From positions 1-64,000 of the forward strand of contig CAYXFU010000003.1 of assembly GCA_964464375.1 (NCBI GenBank): 64,000 nt of DNA, read 5' to 3'. Both the position numbers and the translations under genes were made by a program. The DNA is from CAIOZA01 sp964464375. GTDB taxonomy: Bacteria; Bacteroidota; Ignavibacteria; Kapaibacteriales; UBA2268. The notes under the pieces were generated by a model. The model was given only the letters and a program-made list of their open reading frames with translations. It was not told the origin of the DNA and did no database searches. Positions 42,754 through 51,554 of this stretch are shown in pieces (position 1 is the stretch's first letter; the number at the start of each line of letters is the position of its first letter).

Positions 42754-43416
42754 TTATATTTCGATAATCTTATTTTTTACAGCATATTTAAGAAGATCAA
42801 TATTTGATTTTACATCCAGCTTGTTCATCAAATGATTCTTATGAGATTCAACCGTCCTGATACTTATGAATAGTTTTTCTGCTATATCTTTGTTGGAGGC
42901 TCCATTCAATAGTAGATTCAAAATTTCTTCCTCTCTTCTGGTAAGTTTTTTTGATATATCATCAATTTCATTCGGAGGATTTTTAATCTGAGTCAGATAG
43001 CTCTTGAGAATAATCTTGGTTATTTGTTCTCCAAAAAACTCTCCGTTATCAAATACATTATAAATTGCCTTAAGCAGTTCTACTTTTGTGGTATTTTTGG
43101 CCAGATATCCCTTGGCACCTGCTTTGATACTTTCGAGAATATACTCTTCGTTGATGTACATTGATAAAACAATTACATTTATTGAAGGGTATTTCAAAGT
43201 AAGAATTTTGGTTATTTCAATCCCGGATAAATCGGGAAGTGAGATGTCCATCAATATAATATCGGGTAATTCTATAGCTAAAAGTTTAATCAATTCAGAA
43301 TAATTAGATGCTTCACCAATTACCAATACTCTTTTATCATTCTGTACCAATAGCTTTAACCCATCACGAACTAACGTATGATCATCAACAAGTATCAATT
43401 TAATTTTTTCCATCAA
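42754..43416 (-). CDS. NarL/LuxR-family response regulator
   Basis: The receiver domain has Asp57 as phosphoacceptor (IILMDISLPD) and a conserved Lys in YLAKN. It is followed by a LuxR-type helix-turn-helix (about 158-205: LTRREEEILNLLLNGASNKD, then TVESHKNHLMNKL). It overlaps its cognate histidine kinase by 4 nt (ATGA). The 220-residue length is standard. Being upstream of amt on the same strand suggests a role in nitrogen or nutrient response, but the target is unproven. Confidence 0.93.
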   Translation of the reverse strand: MMEKIKLILVDDHTLVRDGLKLLVQNDKRVLVIGEASNYSELIKLLAIELPDIILMDISLPDLSGIEITKILTLKYPSINVIVLSMYINEEYILESIKAGAKGYLAKNTTKVELLKAIYNVFDNGEFFGEQITKIILKSYLTQIKNPPNEIDDISKKLTRREEEILNLLLNGASNKDIAEKLFISIRTVESHKNHLMNKLDVKSNIDLLKYAVKNKIIEI

Positions 43417-45116
43417 TTATTATCCTTAACAGGTATAGTTACAAAGATTTCAGTTCCCTTGCCCACATTAGTTATGATTTTAATTTCACCGTCTAACAGG
43501 CTTACTCTTTCTCTCATGTTGATTAAACCATTGCCCATAGTAATCATGGATTCATCAAAACCTTTACCATTATCTTTAACCTCGAGTTGAAGGATATTAT
43601 CTTTTAATTCCAGATTAATTAAAATCCTATCAGCTTCTGAGTGCTGAAGAATATTTGATACAGCCTCCTGAACAAGACGAAACAAATAGACTTTGACATT
43701 AGTATTGATATCTTCATGCTTCAGATTTGAAGTCAAATCAATATTTATTCCTGAAATTTTCACTATGTCATCGCATAGAGTTTTTATAGCGGTTGCTAAT
43801 CCAAACTCATTAATCACTGATGGGAGAAGATTATTAGTCAGATTGCGAATTTCCTGTATTGTTAGATCAATCGATTGCTTGGCTAGCTCTAGCTGATTCG
43901 TCAATAGCTCTGTATGGTCCGATTCAATGTTTTCGAGAATTAGTTTTGTTCCAATCAGACGTTGTCCAATGTCATCGTGTAACTCAAGTGCAAGCCTTTT
44001 CCTCTCTTTGTCTGTTGCGTCGAAAGAAGCTCTGACGGTTTTTTTATTAGCTCTTTTTAACTCTTCTTCCTGAGTAATTATTTTCTCACCCATAGCATTG
44101 AAAGTCGTTACAAGATCGCCGATCTCATCCTTTGAATTATAATCAATTTTCTCAAAAGTACCATTCATTAGGTTTAGGGCTGCTTTAGTAAGATTTTTAA
44201 CAGGGGAAGATATTTTTCTGGCAATTATAAGTGTCATAATAATCACTCCAATGGAAGTTAGAATAACCAAAAGAAACATTTTGTTTCTCATGATGAAAAT
44301 ATCTTTAACTGCTTCCAGTTTGTCTATCTCAACTAATATAAACCAATTTAATCCATTAACATTTATTTTTCCATAGGATCCGAGTACAACAATCTCCCTG
44401 TAATCCTTGTAAGAAGCAAAACCGGATTCAGAATTTAATGCACTTTGCGATCCCTTTGTATCTACCTTAATCCTCATTGTAGCATTTTTTATAAACCTTG
44501 ATTCTGATCGCATCAATTTATCATTTCCAATTAGATAAGATTCACCGGACTCACCGAATCCATCATTAGCACTGTTTTCTACCATTATCCGATTAATATT
44601 CTCTTGATTTAATTCAAATACAATTACCTCCTCCTCATTGTCTTCAGACTTCACTCCCTGTATGATGAAGAGATGGTATTGATTTAATTCAGGATAAGAA
44701 ATTTCAATAAGCTTTGCAATAGAGGCTGATTGCTTTGATGATTCTATATACTTTTTAATGTCGGTAAGCAATCTCTCTCCAATACTACTATTTGAATTTG
44801 ATAACTCAAATATATTTGAATAATGATCTGATTTCATTTGAATGGAAGCTAGTTTCAGTGAATCACTAGTCTTATTGACTAAATTCCTGTCATTAATCAA
44901 TGCTATCAACAACTGAATTTCATTTTTTCTATCTACAAAGTACTTTTCAATCTGTCTCTTTTTTACTGTTTTAATGGTAGTTAACTGTTGATCTATTCTT
45001 TTATTAAGAGCGTCTTCCGAATTGAAGAATGAAAAATACCCGACAGTTCCTACTGCTACTATATTAATAGCAACAAAAAGCATTATCAGTTTATCGGATA
45101 TCGAAAAAGTTCTCAT
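43413..45116 (-). CDS. NarX-like sensor histidine kinase with extracytoplasmic sensor
   Basis: A membrane histidine kinase. TM1 is about residues 10-30. A ~245-residue periplasmic domain looks like a Cache fold (GESGESYLIGNDKLMRSESR). TM2 is about 280-298, followed by HAMP (300-352), HisKA_3 with the phospho-His380 (ERKRLALELHDDIGQRL) and a HATPase domain (GKGFDESMITMGNGLINMRE, with N and G boxes). The long Cache domain implies a small extracellular ligand. It is paired by a 4-nt overlap with the NarL-type regulator. Ligand unknown. Confidence 0.93.
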   Translation of the reverse strand: MRTFSISDKLIMLFVAINIVAVGTVGYFSFFNSEDALNKRIDQQLTTIKTVKKRQIEKYFVDRKNEIQLLIALINDRNLVNKTSDSLKLASIQMKSDHYSNIFELSNSNSSIGERLLTDIKKYIESSKQSASIAKLIEISYPELNQYHLFIIQGVKSEDNEEEVIVFELNQENINRIMVENSANDGFGESGESYLIGNDKLMRSESRFIKNATMRIKVDTKGSQSALNSESGFASYKDYREIVVLGSYGKINVNGLNWFILVEIDKLEAVKDIFIMRNKMFLLVILTSIGVIIMTLIIARKISSPVKNLTKAALNLMNGTFEKIDYNSKDEIGDLVTTFNAMGEKIITQEEELKRANKKTVRASFDATDKERKRLALELHDDIGQRLIGTKLILENIESDHTELLTNQLELAKQSIDLTIQEIRNLTNNLLPSVINEFGLATAIKTLCDDIVKISGINIDLTSNLKHEDINTNVKVYLFRLVQEAVSNILQHSEADRILINLELKDNILQLEVKDNGKGFDESMITMGNGLINMRERVSLLDGEIKIITNVGKGTEIFVTIPVKDNN

Positions 45117-45187
45117 TTAATAAAATCTCCAATTCTAACTTTGTAAATTATCAAAAAACTTTAATTATACCCAAATTGAACTCATAG

Positions 45188-45219
45188 TTTGCTAAGTTAT
45201 AGAATTTTCGTTAATTTTG
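45188..45219 (+). promoter_or_regulatory. Bacteroidetes-type promoter of ftsI
   Basis: TTTG (45188-45191), 20 nt, TAATTTTG (45212-45219) fits the TTTG-N19/20-TAnnTTTG pattern; the GTG start is 22 nt further on. Confidence 0.7.
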
Positions 45220-45241
45220 ACTCTGAATAAAAAACTTACCA

Positions 45242-47368
45242 GTGAGCAGCAAAACGAAAAATACGAATAGCAATAATGACGGTCAGGTCTTATCCCGAGA
45301 ATTTTTCTGGAGGATAATTTTTGTTTTTTCTATCCTATTTGTTGGATTCCTTGCTCTAATTGCCCGTCTTGTTGTTCTTCAAATCGTAGATACAGATAAA
45401 TATAAAAGCATTGCCCACTCTCAGCACGAATCCAGAGTAAGTATCAGAGCTGAAAGAGGGGATATCTACGACAGAAATGGTAAATTACTAGCTTCAACAA
45501 TCAAAAGTATTTCCTTTGCTATTGATCCTTCTATTCTTAAAGATAGTACTGAAATTGGGAGAATTTGTGAGAGAATTTCTATTATTACCGGTCAGGATAT
45601 TGACAAGTTATTATCCAAAGTAAATAACTCCAAAGGTTCATTTGTTTGGCTGGCACGAGGCATATTGCCTTTTGAAGCTCAAGGTTTGGATAGCATAAGG
45701 AGTAAAGGCTTCATCAAAGTATATGAGCCCAAAAGAGTATATCTCTATGGTTCCCTAGCTTCGCAGGTGATTGGTTGCACAGATATCGACAATAATGGAC
45801 TGACTGGTCTGGAACTAGCTTTGGATTCTTTACTCAAGGGTCATAGTGGATCGACTATAATGCTGAGAAACGCCGCAAGGAGATTAATTCCGACTCTTTC
45901 TACAGCTTCTTCTGAAGCGTCGAATGGAAAATCGGTTAAGCTCACAATCGATATTGAATTACAAAGAATTGCCGAGCATGAACTTAGACTAGGCGTTGAG
46001 AAGTCGGGATCAGAAGCAGGTTCAATTGTCATTTTGGATCCAACAACTGGAGAAATTCTTGCTATGGCATCCTTTCCTACTTTCGATCCGAATAATATAA
46101 TGGAAATTCTATCCGGTGCAATGAAAAACCGAGTAATAAGTGATGTTTACGAACCAGGCTCAACGTTTAAACTTATAACAGCAGCTGCTGCTCTTGAGGA
46201 AAATGTAATCACTCCTGATGAATGGGTTGATGGATGTAATGGTTTATTGAAATTTCCTGATTATGAAATCAAGGATGATCACGCATTAGGCAAAGTAAGA
46301 TTCCCGGAAGCTGTCGAAAAATCAAGCAATATTGTTTTTTCAACCATTGCCAATAATATACCAAGTAATAAATTCTATAAATATATCCGTGACTTTGGTT
46401 TCGGGTTAGAGTATAATCTGGAACTTTATGGAGAAGAAAGTGGCAGAATAAAACCTGCGAGTAAGTTTGACGCTGTTAGCAAGAGATTCATGGGGTTTGG
46501 CTATGGTATCATGGTTACACCGCTTCAAATGGCTAATGCATACGCTGTTGTTGCTAATTTTGGTGAGATGATGAAACCTTACATCATCAGCAATATCTAT
46601 AATTCAAACAATGAGGTTATAACTACTTACAAACCGATCAGGATACGAAGAGTGCTATCTCAAGGTACATCAAAAGCATTGATTAATCTACTGGTAGGTG
46701 TAGTGGAAAGAGGAACAGGAACTGCCGCTAAAATCGAAGGGCTGAGAATTGCCGGTAAAACAGGTACAGCTCAGCAGGTTTCTTCTGGTTCATATTCCAA
46801 AGCAAATTATACCGCATCTTTTGCAGGGATTCTACCGGCAGATAATCCCAAATTTGTAATGATGATTGTCCTTGATAAACCTCAGGGTAATATTTATGGT
46901 GGATCAACAGCGGCACCTATTTTCAGAAATATTTCCAAGAGCTGGATTACAATTAACCATGATTTTCTAAATGAAAAACACAAAATCAGTAATTCACTAG
47001 ACACAAATAGATTCATTACTTTACCTAATCTCAAAGGGATGTCAGCAACAGTAGCGATAAGACTATTGACAAACCTTGGTCTAAAATGCCAGAATCCGGA
47101 AAATATTTCAATTATTGGGAATCAACAGCCCAAACAGGGAGCTATAGTACGAGCAGGCTCAGAAGTCTTAATATTAAGTGCATCGAAATCATTGACACTA
47201 ACACAGGAATCGTTACTTAGTGAAGTAAATGGATTAAATATTAAAAATGCTCTTGCCATTCTTCAAAACAAAAAAATTGCTGTAAGCATTGAAGGCAGTG
47301 GATTAGTCCAGAATCTTTATCTGTCTAAATCAGGAGATAAAATCAATTGCAGACTTATTTGTAAATAA
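45242..47368 (+). CDS. ftsI: Class B penicillin-binding protein with PASTA domains (FtsI/SpoVD-like)
   Basis: The septal peptidoglycan D,D-transpeptidase. One N-terminal helix (about 22-47) is followed by a dimerisation domain (RGDIYDRNGKLLA), then the transpeptidase domain with Ser307 in SxxK (PGSTFKL), SxN at 361-363 (SSN) and KTG at 506-508. Two C-terminal PASTA-like repeats begin near residues 573 and 640 (TLPNLKGMSATVAIRLL). It starts at a GTG just after a Bacteroidetes promoter. It stands apart from any division (dcw) cluster: ugd lies downstream on the opposite strand. Confidence 0.93.
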   Translation: MSSKTKNTNSNNDGQVLSREFFWRIIFVFSILFVGFLALIARLVVLQIVDTDKYKSIAHSQHESRVSIRAERGDIYDRNGKLLASTIKSISFAIDPSILKDSTEIGRICERISIITGQDIDKLLSKVNNSKGSFVWLARGILPFEAQGLDSIRSKGFIKVYEPKRVYLYGSLASQVIGCTDIDNNGLTGLELALDSLLKGHSGSTIMLRNAARRLIPTLSTASSEASNGKSVKLTIDIELQRIAEHELRLGVEKSGSEAGSIVILDPTTGEILAMASFPTFDPNNIMEILSGAMKNRVISDVYEPGSTFKLITAAAALEENVITPDEWVDGCNGLLKFPDYEIKDDHALGKVRFPEAVEKSSNIVFSTIANNIPSNKFYKYIRDFGFGLEYNLELYGEESGRIKPASKFDAVSKRFMGFGYGIMVTPLQMANAYAVVANFGEMMKPYIISNIYNSNNEVITTYKPIRIRRVLSQGTSKALINLLVGVVERGTGTAAKIEGLRIAGKTGTAQQVSSGSYSKANYTASFAGILPADNPKFVMMIVLDKPQGNIYGGSTAAPIFRNISKSWITINHDFLNEKHKISNSLDTNRFITLPNLKGMSATVAIRLLTNLGLKCQNPENISIIGNQQPKQGAIVRAGSEVLILSASKSLTLTQESLLSEVNGLNIKNALAILQNKKIAVSIEGSGLVQNLYLSKSGDKINCRLICK

Positions 47369-47369
47369 A

Positions 47370-47406
47370 CAGGATTACAAACAGCTATTCGACAAAAGTA
47401 ATCCTG
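47370..47406. terminator. Hairpin between convergent ftsI and ugd
   Basis: CAGGATTAC (47370-47378) pairs perfectly with GTAATCCTG (47398-47406). T-runs are weak on both sides, so it may act as a bidirectional terminator for the two convergent genes. Confidence 0.55.
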
Positions 47407-47423
47407 CCTGTCTTCTTCTGATA

Positions 47424-48764
47424 TTACTTAGTATTGATACCTTTTCTACCAATGCAGTGATATTCGAATTTCAATTTTTCCATTTCGGTATTAGAATATA
47501 AGTTTCTTCCATCAAAAATAACAGTTTCTTTCATCATATCCTGCATTTTTTGGAAATCAGGATTTCTGAAAACTGTCCATTCAGTGGCAATAATAAGAGC
47601 ATCTGCTTCTATTAGACAATCATAAAGATTGTCGCAATATTCAATTTTATCACCAAACTTTATTCTGGTATTATTCATTGCTTCCGGATCATAACTAGAA
47701 ACAACTGCTCCTCCAGCCAGAAGGTCTTCTATAATTATGAATGCCGGTGCTTCTCGTGTGTCATCTGTATCTGGTTTAAATGCAAGTCCCCAGATTGCAA
47801 ATTTCTTACCTTTGATTTGATTATCAAATCTATTCTTAATTTTTGCAATAAACCGCTTTGTTTGTTTTAAATTAACTGCCTGAGCTGCCGTCACGATATC
47901 GAGTGGTGTACCGGCCTGTTCAGTGGAATGAATGAGTGCTCTAACATCTTTCGGGAAACATGAGCCACCATATCCAACCCCTGCGAAAAGGAATCTCTTT
48001 CCAATTCTTGTATCGGAGCCTATTCCAAGTCTAACTTTTTCAATATCGGCTCCAACTACTTCGCAGTAAGCAGATAAGTCATTCATAAATGATATTTTTG
48101 TTGCAAGAAATGCATTAGCTGCATATTTTGTTATTTCCGCACTTTTAATATCCATTATGTAGATTGGATTTCCACTTCTCATAAATGGCTGATACAGATC
48201 CTTCAGGACTTCCTCCGCGTATTCACTTTCTGTACCAATGACTACTCTTTCAGGTTTCAGCGAATCCTCAATAGCAAATCCTTCACGTAAAAACTCTGGA
48301 TTACTTGCGACATCAATTGTATAATCCGGAACAAATTTATCAAGTATTGCCCTTGTTTTATCAGCTGTCCCTACAGGAACAGTACTTTTATTGATAAGAA
48401 TTTTTCGTTCCCGCAAATCATATTTCTTTATTATGTGGCAGATTTGCTCTGTTGCATCAAGAACATGATGTAAATCGGCAGAACCATCCTCACTAGGAGG
48501 AGTTGGCAAGCAAAGAAAAATTATCTGGCAATTTTTAACTGCCTCTTCGAGATCAGTTGAGAAATGCAGTCTTTCTTCCTTTAAATTCCTTTGCAATAAC
48601 ACTTCCAACCCGGGTTCATAAATAGGAGATTTACCCTGTTTGAGCAGATTTACCTTTTCTTCTAAAATATCAATACAATAAACATTATTACCGGTTGCCG
48701 CAAAACAAGTACCTGTAACTAATCCGACATATCCGGTTCCAATTACACCAATGTTATAAGCCAT
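47424..48764 (-). CDS. ugd: UDP-glucose 6-dehydrogenase
   Basis: Oxidises UDP-glucose to UDP-glucuronate with NAD, supplying uronic acid for surface polysaccharides. The NAD motif is GTGYVG (9-14), the catalytic Cys269 is in GYGGSCFPKD and the conserved Lys213 is in EITKYAANAFLATKIS. It is 446 residues, standard. It reads in the same direction as the TPR/barrel/SPOR/TonB operon, 102 nt downstream of its last small gene. A TATTTTTG -7-like element 54 nt upstream of the ATG (48818-48825) suggests separate transcription. Confidence 0.96.
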   Translation of the reverse strand: MAYNIGVIGTGYVGLVTGTCFAATGNNVYCIDILEEKVNLLKQGKSPIYEPGLEVLLQRNLKEERLHFSTDLEEAVKNCQIIFLCLPTPPSEDGSADLHHVLDATEQICHIIKKYDLRERKILINKSTVPVGTADKTRAILDKFVPDYTIDVASNPEFLREGFAIEDSLKPERVVIGTESEYAEEVLKDLYQPFMRSGNPIYIMDIKSAEITKYAANAFLATKISFMNDLSAYCEVVGADIEKVRLGIGSDTRIGKRFLFAGVGYGGSCFPKDVRALIHSTEQAGTPLDIVTAAQAVNLKQTKRFIAKIKNRFDNQIKGKKFAIWGLAFKPDTDDTREAPAFIIIEDLLAGGAVVSSYDPEAMNNTRIKFGDKIEYCDNLYDCLIEADALIIATEWTVFRNPDFQKMQDMMKETVIFDGRNLYSNTEMEKLKFEYHCIGRKGINTK

Positions 48765-48866
48765 TTATTCTCCAAAAAATTAAGACAGATGTCCAATATC
48801 CAATAATTAATCAATAACAAAAATATGAAAAAAAATTCTGTAGTGAATAATTATCTGTGAGTCTTT

Positions 48867-49055
48867 TTAATTTAATAACAATCGAAGTATAAGAAGAACG
48901 AGAATCCCGAGGACTGCTAATAAAATTGCAACCTTAAGAAATTTCTTAATTATGGAAAAGAATATAAGAACTATCAATGCGATAATTATTACTTTTCCAT
49001 AGTTTGGAAGATTGATAAAAAACTGAATTACGCCATCAAAAAATTGAGAATTCAT
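48867..49055 (-). CDS. Small membrane protein (62 residues)
   Basis: A 62-residue protein with two hydrophobic segments (about 18-36 and 40-60) joined by a short basic turn (IKKFLK). No family recognised. Its ATG overlaps the TonB-like stop codon (TAATG), so it is translationally coupled and closes the TPR-barrel-SPOR-TonB run. Confidence 0.65.
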   Translation of the reverse strand: MNSQFFDGVIQFFINLPNYGKVIIIALIVLIFFSIIKKFLKVAILLAVLGILVLLILRLLLN

Positions 49056-49837
49056 TAACTGAGCCTGAATGTAAAAGTAATGATCCCAAACATCTCTCTG
49101 TTATCTCTCAACCTATTAAATTTCCACAATCTCAATGCTTCCATTGCCGCGCGTTCCAGTGCTGGGTCAGCTTTTTGCAATGGATACATTGTTGTTACTT
49201 GCCCCTCTGCAGACACAGTAAATCTGATCCTAATTTGAGCTTGTGTATTATTGCCAGCTGGATATTTAGGTAATTTCTTAAATAGGACAGTTCTGTTGCC
49301 ACCTCCACCCCATTCAATGTCTCCTAAGCCTTCACCAGCGCCTGGTCCAAATCCTGTTTTGCCTGTTCCTGTTCCATCTGGTTGCCCGGTCAATGCACCA
49401 ACATTTTTACCTGCATCCCCATCGAGGGGATTCTTCGAAGATTTTTCTCCGGAAGAAGCATCTGCAACTGCAGTGAGGCTCGAATAATTCTCTGGATCAC
49501 TGGCAGGTGATTTTGGACTTTTACTGTATTGTGCGGCAACACTGGCATCCTCAAGGTCTGACAATGTCCGAGCTCCCTTATGCGCAGCACCTTCTTTTGA
49601 TAAATTTCCTTTGCTTGCACCTGTTCCATCGCCGGGACCAAAGTTTATCATTTCGACAGGAACCAGATTCTGGCTATCCAAATTATTATTAGTATTTGTA
49701 TATTTTGTGATAGAAATCAGCAATAAAAGCAGTATAGTTATACCCAAGGCTATACCAAAGCCTCTGGCAGTCTGCTTATCCCAAGGTATTCTGAACTTTA
49801 TATTTACCTGATTGTCTTCTCTGTATGGAACATACAT
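49055..49837 (-). CDS. TonB-family energy transducer
   Basis: An inner-membrane TonB-like protein. A cytoplasmic tail leads to one helix (about 25-43). A Gly/Pro/Asp/Ser-rich periplasmic linker follows (DGTGASKGNLSKEGAAHKGA; KTGFGPGAGEGLGDIEWGGG), then a TonB C-terminal domain (IRIRFTVSAEGQVTTMYPLQ, EALRLWKFNRL). I start at the ATG at 49837, with a GGGGGG stretch upstream; the longer frame begins at a TTG. No ExbB/ExbD genes are nearby. It lies 50 nt after the SPOR gene and is coupled to a 62-residue membrane protein. Confidence 0.87.
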   Translation of the reverse strand: MYVPYREDNQVNIKFRIPWDKQTARGFGIALGITILLLLLISITKYTNTNNNLDSQNLVPVEMINFGPGDGTGASKGNLSKEGAAHKGARTLSDLEDASVAAQYSKSPKSPASDPENYSSLTAVADASSGEKSSKNPLDGDAGKNVGALTGQPDGTGTGKTGFGPGAGEGLGDIEWGGGGNRTVLFKKLPKYPAGNNTQAQIRIRFTVSAEGQVTTMYPLQKADPALERAAMEALRLWKFNRLRDNREMFGIITFTFRLS

Positions 49838-49887
49838 GGCTTTCCCCCCAGAAATGCTCCCCAATTATTTGAGTTTAAAAAAAATAT

Positions 49888-51510
49888 TTATTTAATCCTG
49901 TCAATCCAAGAACGAGAAAATCCTAATTTAATTGCAGATTCCTTAGCTTCCTGCCTTGATTTGAAGTATCCGTACCTTATTTTATAAACCGTCATGCCCC
50001 GCACTTTTTGAAGTTGCAGTGTTGCGTTTATACTTCTCTTTTTCAGCTTATTCATCCATATCTCGGCATCTTCTATCGAAGGTGTAGAATAAAGTTCAAT
50101 CTGATACATCTCCTCCTTCGGTTCAGGATGCGATGTAGTGTTTACTTTTTCATACTTTGGCTTTTCTTTTGTTTTCGTTTGCTTCTTTGAATGTAAGATT
50201 GGTCTTTCAGCTTTATTATTAACCTCTTTAGCTACTGGTTCTTTGATTACTAACTTCTTTGGTTCGGGTTTTTCTTCAACTTTGATAGGGTCAGAAATGT
50301 TGACTTCGGCAATTGTATCCTTCTTTATTTCCTTTTTAACTACTAAAGTGTCTTTTTTAATTGGTTTTGGTGGTAAGACTGCTTGTATTTTATCTGTTTT
50401 AAAGATAATATTATGGAATTTTGGCAATCTCATCGAGTTGAAATAGAAATATGTTCCAGCAACTAATATTAGTGGTATCAATATGGCTCCGGCATATATT
50501 AAAACCGGTACTACAGGAAATGGCTTTCTCTCTTTTTTTTCTTTATTCTGCTTCTTTTCTTTCTTTTCCTTCTTCAGCTCTTTTTTAAGTTCTTTCTTTA
50601 AATCAGCTTCAGTCTCTAATATAGGTATTGGTTGTTCCTGACTCTTTACTTCTTGAACTTCAGTTTGTGCCAATGCGTCATTCATTTGTGCAACTTCATC
50701 TTCCTGAATTAAAAAGGTAGATGGGTGCTCTGCTTTGATTGAAGATATATCAATCGTTTCAGATGAACCGAGATCATCAACTGACTGAAATGCAGCTAAT
50801 CCTTCAAGATTTTTTTGTTCGTCAAACTTGGGTTCTGCGTCCTTCTTTTTGAATGGTTTTCTTTTTTTTGCATCATTTAGATCACCTTCCAGCATTGTTT
50901 TAAACTCATCATCAAGCTCTACAACTTCATCTCCTGAAATCTGGGGGATGAAATCATCCTGAATTTCTGGTTCATTTTTCTCAAGATCAAACGAAACTCT
51001 GGAGGAAGGTTCAACTTCATCAGTATCTGCTGAAATCTGAGTAGCAATATCATTCTCAATTTTTGATTCTTTGGGTTCTAATTCATAAGATACCCTGGAG
51101 GAAGGATCTGGTTCATCTCTTTCATCTTCTAATTTAATTGGAGGTAGGAGGTTATCTTCCTCTTCTTTAACCAATTCGTTGAACCTTGCCATATCTTGTG
51201 ATTCAATTTCTGCGGCTTCCTTTAAAACATCTTCCTGAGATGGAATTCCTGATTCGTCTTCAAACAAATCCCAAGTTTCGCCCGCGGAATCATCTGCGGT
51301 GGGTCCTTCTTCAAGAAGTATATTTTCAGTAGGAATTTCCTCAGGTTCATCAGCAATAACCGGTTCGTCCTCTGTTGGAGCATAAGGCAATTCACCAGGA
51401 TATGTATCTACATCATTTAGCAGAAATGAATCCTGCGATTCCTCGGAAGATGGATCAAAATTGCCATATGCTTCTTCCGGCTTTAAAATACTATCATCCA
51501 TTATTGCCAT
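49888..51510 (-). CDS. SPOR-domain membrane protein with acidic N-terminal region
   Basis: A 540-residue bitopic protein. A long acidic cytoplasmic region (1-300) contains a duplicated block: EPDPSSRVSYELEPKE at about 133 and VEPSSRVSFDLEKNE at about 166, each ending in (T/P)QIS. A Lys-rich stretch (304-328) precedes one transmembrane helix (about 333-358). The periplasmic Pro/Lys-rich linker leads to a C-terminal SPOR domain (about 468-540: YQIELYSTPSIEDAEIWMNK, VYKIRYGYFKSRQEAKESAI), which binds denuded septal peptidoglycan. It is therefore a candidate division-site or envelope-remodelling protein. It sits 44 nt after the beta-barrel gene and 50 nt before the TonB gene. Confidence 0.85.
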   Translation of the reverse strand: MAIMDDSILKPEEAYGNFDPSSEESQDSFLLNDVDTYPGELPYAPTEDEPVIADEPEEIPTENILLEEGPTADDSAGETWDLFEDESGIPSQEDVLKEAAEIESQDMARFNELVKEEEDNLLPPIKLEDERDEPDPSSRVSYELEPKESKIENDIATQISADTDEVEPSSRVSFDLEKNEPEIQDDFIPQISGDEVVELDDEFKTMLEGDLNDAKKRKPFKKKDAEPKFDEQKNLEGLAAFQSVDDLGSSETIDISSIKAEHPSTFLIQEDEVAQMNDALAQTEVQEVKSQEQPIPILETEADLKKELKKELKKEKKEKKQNKEKKERKPFPVVPVLIYAGAILIPLILVAGTYFYFNSMRLPKFHNIIFKTDKIQAVLPPKPIKKDTLVVKKEIKKDTIAEVNISDPIKVEEKPEPKKLVIKEPVAKEVNNKAERPILHSKKQTKTKEKPKYEKVNTTSHPEPKEEMYQIELYSTPSIEDAEIWMNKLKKRSINATLQLQKVRGMTVYKIRYGYFKSRQEAKESAIKLGFSRSWIDRIK

Positions 51511-51554
51511 TATTTTAAGATCCCAATGTTATCTATTACAAAATTAACTTTTTT

